Shown here: positions 59,944 to 64,000 of the stretch, piece by piece
How the letters are laid out: every line of letters starts with the position of its first letter
Position numbering within the stretch: position 1 is the first letter of the stretch
Assembly (NCBI RefSeq): GCF_045062745.1
Contig: NZ_JBJGED010000030.1
Span: forward strand, 33,066 to 97,065
DNA from: Paenibacillus_AA sp045062745
GTDB lineage: Bacteria; Bacillota; Bacilli; Paenibacillales; NBRC-103111
DNA length: 64,000 bases
Direction of reading: 5' to 3'
Program-made: the position numbers and the translations under genes
Notes under the pieces: model-generated
What the model saw: the letters and a program-made list of their open reading frames with translations, nothing else
What the model was told of the DNA's origin: nothing
Databases searched by the model: none

Positions 59944-60330
59944 TCAGGAGATCCCGATCCCTCTGGCCTCGAACACTTTCCTCGCTACATGGATAGCGTT
60001 CATCACCTTCGGAAACCCGATATAAGGGATGCAATGCAGCATCACTTCTACGATTTCCTTGGCCTCTAGCCCGACATTCAGCGCCGACCCGACATGAACC
60101 TCGAGCTCCTTGTCGCAGCCGCCCTGCGTGATAAGCGTCGTCAACGTCACGATCATCCTCATTTTCAGATCGAGGCCCGGACGCGAATAAATATCCCCGT
60201 AAGCGAACGAGATAATGAGCTCGCACAGATCCGGGCTGAACTTACGCAGCTCGTCGATCGTCGCTTCACCTTTATCTCCGGTAATTTGCTTCAACAACGT
60301 CCAGCCTAGCTCCCGGCGCTCCTCATCCAT
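59944..60330 (-). CDS. Carboxymuconolactone decarboxylase family protein
   Basis: A 128-residue all-helical CMD/AhpD-like protein (LCELIISFAYGDIYSRPGLD, ITQGGCDKELEVHV, VEVMLHCIPYIGFPKVMNA). It lacks the CxxC pair of AhpD, so peroxidase-reductase activity is unlikely. The ATG at 60328-60330 is chosen because GGAGAGG lies 6 bases upstream; an ATG five codons earlier has no such site. Located between a punA gene and pdp; its role is unknown. Confidence 0.8.
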   Translation of the reverse strand: MDEERRELGWTLLKQITGDKGEATIDELRKFSPDLCELIISFAYGDIYSRPGLDLKMRMIVTLTTLITQGGCDKELEVHVGSALNVGLEAKEIVEVMLHCIPYIGFPKVMNAIHVARKVFEARGIGIS

Positions 60331-60361
60331 GCCAGCCTCTCCCATCTATTTGAAGCTAACT

Positions 60362-61207
60362 CTACACTTCCCGCACGAACGCTTTGACCAGCGCGATGAA
60401 CTTCGGCTTCGTCCGATTCGCCACCTCGACCACCTGCTCGTGTGTCAGAGGCTCCAGCTCTTCGCCGATCGCCATATCCGTAATGCACGAGATCCCGAGA
60501 ACGTTTAGTCCGGCATGCCGCGCGGCGATCACTTCGCCCACCGTCGACATCCCTACCGCATCGCCGCCCATAATGGCGAGCATCTTCAGCTCCGCCGGGG
60601 TCATATAAGCCGGACCGCTGATCCCACAGTACACGCCGTCCTGGAGCTCCAAAGCGTCGCCGTCGTCCCCGCGGATTTGACTAGACAACTGATGCGCGAG
60701 GGCGCGGAACTGCTTGTTATACGCTTCGGACATGTCGGGGAACCGCACGCCGAGCTCCGGATCGTTCGGGCCGATCAGCGGATGGGCGCCGGTCAGATTA
60801 ATATGGTCGCAGATCAGCATCAAATCGCCCGGACGGAACGCCCGGTTCATCCCGCCGGCGGCATTCGTCATCACCAAGATCTGAACGCCCAACCGCTTCA
60901 TCACGTAGATCGGGAACACGACCTTTTGCATCGAATACCCTTCATAGTAGTGGAACCGCCCCTGCATCACAATGACGGTCTTGCCTTCCAGCGTCCCCAC
61001 GACGAACTGCCCGGCGTGCCCTTCCACCGTCGAGATCGGAAAATGCGGAATGTCCGAATAAGGAATCGCGATCGGCTGCTCCACCTCATGAGCCAAGTCG
61101 CCTAATCCGGAGCCTAGCACCATGCCGATTGAAGGCTTCAATGCTCCGATACGTTGTACAATATATTGAACGGCTTCGTCGATCCGCTGCACCTGCAATT
61201 GTTCCAT
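60362..61207 (-). CDS. punA: Purine nucleoside phosphorylase (second copy)
   Basis: Cleaves purine nucleosides with phosphate. The 281-residue protein has VLGSGLGDL, the EGHAGQFVVGTLEGK block, GRFHYYEGYSM, TNAAGGMNRAF and GMSTVGEVIAARHAGL. The start MEQLQVQ at 61205-61207 lies 11 bases after GGGAGGAA; an upstream ATG adds eight residues but has weaker context. It is a diverged tandem paralogue of the next gene. Confidence 0.93.
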   Translation of the reverse strand: MEQLQVQRIDEAVQYIVQRIGALKPSIGMVLGSGLGDLAHEVEQPIAIPYSDIPHFPISTVEGHAGQFVVGTLEGKTVIVMQGRFHYYEGYSMQKVVFPIYVMKRLGVQILVMTNAAGGMNRAFRPGDLMLICDHINLTGAHPLIGPNDPELGVRFPDMSEAYNKQFRALAHQLSSQIRGDDGDALELQDGVYCGISGPAYMTPAELKMLAIMGGDAVGMSTVGEVIAARHAGLNVLGISCITDMAIGEELEPLTHEQVVEVANRTKPKFIALVKAFVREV

Positions 61208-61249
61208 CTTGATCTGTTCCTCCCGGTACAAATTATAATAAGGGTTAGA

Positions 61250-62068
61250 TTACATCTTGCCGATAATGCGATTGACCAGGTTCAGGAAGGACTCCTTCAC
61301 CCGTTCTGCCGTCTCCATCACTTCGTCATGGGAAAGAGGCTGGTCGAGAATGCCGGCCGCCATATTCGTAATACAGGAGATGCCCAGCACCTCGAGCCCC
61401 GCATGACGGGCCGCCACAACCTCAGGGACCGTAGACATGCCCACGGCGTCGGCACCTAGCGTGCGCAGCATCCGGATCTCGGCCGGCGTCTCATAGCTAG
61501 GTCCGAGCATGGCCGCATAGACGCCCTCGCGGAGCGCGATCCCTTCCTCGGAAGCCGCCGTGTGCGCCAGCTCCCTCAACCTCTCGCTGTAGGCTTGCGA
61601 CATATCGGGGAACCGGACGCCGAATACAGTGTCGTTAGGCCCGATCAACGGACTGCGATACATGAGATTGATGTGGTCGCGGATCAACATGAGATCTCCG
61701 GCCGCATACCCCGTATTCACCCCGCCGGCCGCGTTGGTCACGAGCAGCGTCTTGACGCCCAGCGCCTTCATAACCCGAATCGGAAAAGCGACCGTCTGCG
61801 CGTCATAGCCCTCGTAGAGGTGGAACCGGCCTTTCATCATCATCGCCCGGCGGCCTTGAATCGTGCCGACGAGCAGCTCCCCCGCATGTCCTTCCACAGT
61901 GGACACCGGGAAATGCGGAATTTCGCTGTAGTGGATTACCGTCACATCTTCCATCGCATTCGCCAGCACGCCGAGACCGGAGCCCAGTATGAGCCCGATC
62001 TCCGGCATATAAGGGATTTCTTCCTCTATAAACTGCTTCGCTTGTTCGACTTGTTCGTTAGGCGTCAT
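61250..62068 (-). CDS. punA: Purine nucleoside phosphorylase (first copy)
   Basis: A 272-residue purine nucleoside phosphorylase with LILGSGLGVLANAM, the EGHAGELLVGTIQGR block, GRFHLYEGYDAQ, TNAAGGVNTGY and GMSTVPEVVAARHAGL. The ATG at 62066-62068 is preferred because GGGAG lies 8 bases upstream; an ATG two codons earlier is too close to it. In B. subtilis only one such gene (pupG) follows drm/deoB. Confidence 0.94.
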   Translation of the reverse strand: MTPNEQVEQAKQFIEEEIPYMPEIGLILGSGLGVLANAMEDVTVIHYSEIPHFPVSTVEGHAGELLVGTIQGRRAMMMKGRFHLYEGYDAQTVAFPIRVMKALGVKTLLVTNAAGGVNTGYAAGDLMLIRDHINLMYRSPLIGPNDTVFGVRFPDMSQAYSERLRELAHTAASEEGIALREGVYAAMLGPSYETPAEIRMLRTLGADAVGMSTVPEVVAARHAGLEVLGISCITNMAAGILDQPLSHDEVMETAERVKESFLNLVNRIIGKM

Positions 62069-62133
62069 TCTCATGTCTCCCTACCCTTAGATAAACCCCA
62101 CAAAGAGACGTGGGCCTTCGTAGATTATTCCTG

Positions 62134-63327
62134 TTACTTTGCGAGGACCCCGGTATCTATCTCGGGCAAAAAGCTCGTTCCGTTAGCCGGAGCCTCAGCC
62201 TGAAAATTGTCGGCGATCGTAGCGCCTACGTCGGCGAATGTAGCGCGGACGCCGAGCGGTACCCCGGCCCGGCCCGCTCCCGGCGACCAAACGAGAAGCG
62301 GCACATACTCGCGGGTATGATCCGTGCCCGCATGAATCGGGTCGTTGCCGTGGTCGGCCGTAATCAAAAGCAGATCGTCCTCGCCGATCCGGTCCATCAG
62401 CTCCGGCAGCCGGCGGTCGAACGCCATAAGCGCCTGCCCGTAGCCTTGCGGATCCCGCCGATGTCCATACAGTGAATCGAAATCGACCAAATTCGTGAAC
62501 GACAAACCGTGGAACGGCTCGCCCATCACGCGGATCGTCTCATCGATCCCGTGCTCGTTGCTATTCGTGTGGATCGCGGCGGTGACGCCCTCTCCGGAGT
62601 AGATATCGTTGATTTTGCCGATCGCGATGCAATCGAGTCCCGCATCCTTCAGGGCGTTCATGACCGTCGGGGCAGGCGGAGAGACCGCGTAATCGTGCCG
62701 GTTCGGCGTCCGCTTGAAAGCCCCGGGTTGTCCTATGTATGGTCTTGCAATCACACGTCCTACGGCATATTCGCCCACGGTCAGCTCCCGCGCGATGCGG
62801 CACGCTTCGTACAGCTCGGCCAGCGGGATGACGTCCTCGTGGGCCGCGATCTGCATCACGCTGTCGGCGGACGTATACACGATCCAGGCGCCGGACTTCA
62901 TTTGCTCAGCACCCAGCTCGTCCAGAATCTCAGTGCCGGACGCCGGCTTGTTGCCGATGACAGACCGCCCTGTGCGGGCTTCGAACGCTTGCAATAGCGC
63001 AGAAGGAAAGCCGTCCGGGTATGTCTTGAACGGAATGGTGACCTTGAGCCCCATGAGCTCCCAGTGGCCGGTCATCGTATCTTTGCCGACGGACACTTCC
63101 GCCATTTTCCCATAGCCGGCCTGAGGTTCCTCTACGGGAGGGACGCCTCGGAGCGGGGCGATGTTCCCCAGGCCGAGCCGCTGCATGTTCGGCAAAGCGA
63201 AGCCGGATACCCGCTCCGCGATGTGCCCCAATGTATGGGAGCCCGTATCGCCGAACGCGGCGGCGTCGGGCAGCTCGCCGATCCCTACGCTGTCGAGGAC
63301 GATCATGCATATTCTTTTGTAAGGCAT
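62134..63327 (-). CDS. deoB: Phosphopentomutase
   Basis: Interconverts ribose or deoxyribose 1- and 5-phosphate, linking nucleoside cleavage to central metabolism. The 397-residue protein has the alkaline-phosphatase-superfamily metal ligands (DSVGIGELPDA near the start, ITADHGNDP near 320-330) and the insertion domain. The ATG at 63325-63327 follows GGAGGGAAAC; a longer upstream frame lies over the promoter. First gene of the salvage group. Confidence 0.96.
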   Translation of the reverse strand: MPYKRICMIVLDSVGIGELPDAAAFGDTGSHTLGHIAERVSGFALPNMQRLGLGNIAPLRGVPPVEEPQAGYGKMAEVSVGKDTMTGHWELMGLKVTIPFKTYPDGFPSALLQAFEARTGRSVIGNKPASGTEILDELGAEQMKSGAWIVYTSADSVMQIAAHEDVIPLAELYEACRIARELTVGEYAVGRVIARPYIGQPGAFKRTPNRHDYAVSPPAPTVMNALKDAGLDCIAIGKINDIYSGEGVTAAIHTNSNEHGIDETIRVMGEPFHGLSFTNLVDFDSLYGHRRDPQGYGQALMAFDRRLPELMDRIGEDDLLLITADHGNDPIHAGTDHTREYVPLLVWSPGAGRAGVPLGVRATFADVGATIADNFQAEAPANGTSFLPEIDTGVLAK

Positions 63328-63358
63328 GCGTGTTTCCCTCCTGCTGGACGTTTCCCAT

Positions 63359-63387
63359 ATTATCTCATGCCGGTCTACGGTTTGCAA
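63359..63387 (-). promoter_or_regulatory. Sigma-A type promoter of the deoB group
   Basis: On the minus strand TTGCAA (four of six) and GATAAT (five of six) are separated by 17 bases, 32 bases before deoB. This promoter probably drives deoB and the downstream punA genes. Confidence 0.6.
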
Positions 63388-63425
63388 AACCGCGCCGCCC
63401 CCTTCGGGGAAGGCGCCTGGCGGTA

Positions 63426-63450
63426 CAAAAAAAGCCAAGCGCGAATGGCC
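63426..63450 (-). terminator. Weak terminator after xerD
   Basis: GGCCA and TGGCT form a short stem with an 8-base loop, followed by seven T on the minus strand. The stem is only 4-5 bp, so read-through is likely. Confidence 0.45.
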
Positions 63451-63456
63451 AGGCTG

Positions 63457-64000
63457 TTACAATCCGTTCGATCGCGCCCTGGGATGGGCCGCGTCATAGA
63501 TCTCTTTCATTCTAAGCTTGGAGGCTTGGGCATACAGGAGCGTTGTGGAGATGTCGGCATGTCCCAGCATTTCTTGCACCGCCCTCAGATCCGCTCCATT
63601 CTCAAGCAAATGGGAGGCGAACGAGTGGCGCAGCGTATGCGGGGTCACCTCGACGCCGATGCCTGCGGAACGAGCCGCCTTTTTGAGAATTTTCCAGAAG
63701 CCCTGCCGGGTCAGCCGCGTCCCGAGATGATTCAGGAACAGCGCCCGCTCCGGCTGCTCCGCTCGGAGCAGCTGCTCGCGCGTCCCTCCCAAGTACGCGG
63801 AGAGCCATTGCTGAGCCATCCGGCCGAGCGGGATGACCCGTTCCTTCCCCCCTTTGCCCGGACAGCGAACGAACCCCATCTCCAGATGAATATGATCGAC
63901 ATCCAGCTCAATCAGCTCCGAGACGCGAATCCCGGTCGCATAGAGCAGCTCCAGCATCGCCTTGTCCCGAATGCCGGACGGCGTCTTCGTATCCGGCGAC
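63457..64000 (-). CDS. xerD: Tyrosine recombinase XerD, C-terminal part
   Basis: Resolves chromosome dimers at dif together with XerC. The reading frame runs off the right edge, so only about 180 C-terminal residues are present, beginning in the catalytic domain (SPDTKTPSGIRDKAML). Visible catalytic residues are R in ATGIRVSELIELD, H and R in HTLRHSFASHLLENGA, the second His in GHADISTTLLY, and the nucleophile Tyr in LLYAQAS. Its place directly upstream of deoB is as in B. subtilis (xerD-drm). No sign of a mobile element. Confidence 0.95.
   Translation of the reverse strand, partial: SPDTKTPSGIRDKAMLELLYATGIRVSELIELDVDHIHLEMGFVRCPGKGGKERVIPLGRMAQQWLSAYLGGTREQLLRAEQPERALFLNHLGTRLTRQGFWKILKKAARSAGIGVEVTPHTLRHSFASHLLENGADLRAVQEMLGHADISTTLLYAQASKLRMKEIYDAAHPRARSNGL

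Noticed and set aside
58779..59996. 405-residue open frame opposite pdp
   Set aside because: Shadow frame with Arg-rich composition; pdp has the complete family signature.
63457..64000. Integrase of a mobile element
   Set aside because: It reads as XerD in the conserved position before deoB; there are no other phage or element genes and no att-like repeats.

Overview
The window is 64 kb of GC-rich chromosome from an endospore-forming member of the Firmicutes, most likely a Paenibacillaceae (Paenibacillus or Cohnella type). The evidence is the many sporulation and germination genes (spoIIAA-spoIIAB-sigF, spoVAA/AB/AF, spmA/spmB, dacB, dacF, gerW/ytfJ, ypeB, YIEGIA), strong AGGAGG-type ribosome binding sites with frequent GTG and TTG starts, and a gene order close to that remembered for the Bacillus subtilis ypbH-to-xerD part of the chromosome. 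Most genes are on the minus strand. No tRNA, rRNA, insertion sequence or prophage was seen.

Layout. 1-9.7 kb: der (cut by the left edge), the YIEGIA pair, a YphA-like protein, an S1-domain protein, plsC, cmk, ypfB, motI, ypeB, a 51-residue Cys-motif protein, prsW and mecA. 9.9-13.5 kb: small envelope-related genes (a YtxH-like protein, a lipoprotein deacetylase, a CPBP protease, an anchored protein of unknown function, a rhodanese). 13.6-15.6 kb: serA behind a T-box leader. 15.7-22.7 kb: resE-resD-resC-resB-resA and rluB, for cytochrome c assembly and redox signalling. 22.8-25.2 kb: spmB, spmA and dacB, for spore cortex. 25.3-28.4 kb: a NicO-type metal transporter, a sulfatase and a FadR-type regulator. 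28.4-31.4 kb: glcD-glcF, whose promoter carries a likely operator and whose predicted leader RNA contains a 52-bp palindromic tandem repeat. 31.5-35.8 kb: gerW/ytfJ, ytfI, an EamA transporter, scpB, scpA and a peptidase-M50-like protein that has lost its zinc motif. 35.8-39.9 kb: the riboflavin operon ribD-ribE-ribBA-ribH under an FMN riboswitch. 40-46.8 kb: ppiB, two general-stress-like genes behind a sigma-B-like promoter, marR, lysA and a reduced spoVA operon. 46.9-51.2 kb: an accessory block (a PhyH dioxygenase, a VOC protein with a long beta-rich tail, and an ECF sigma factor with a large C-terminal extension) placed between spoVAA and sigF, which are neighbours in B. subtilis. 51.2-54.3 kb: sigF, spoIIAB, spoIIAA and dacF. 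54.4-57.3 kb: a PhyH gene divergent from an AraC regulator, then two tandem palindromic repeat arrays. 57.3-64 kb: fni and a nucleoside salvage group (pdp, a CMD protein, two punA paralogues, deoB), with xerD cut by the right edge.

The most unusual items are three separate families of tandem palindromic repeats that all have a period near 51 bp, the ECF sigma factor fusion, the M50 pseudoprotease in the rib operon, and the gene losses and insertion in otherwise conserved sporulation clusters. All family assignments come from reading motifs and gene order; no database search was run.
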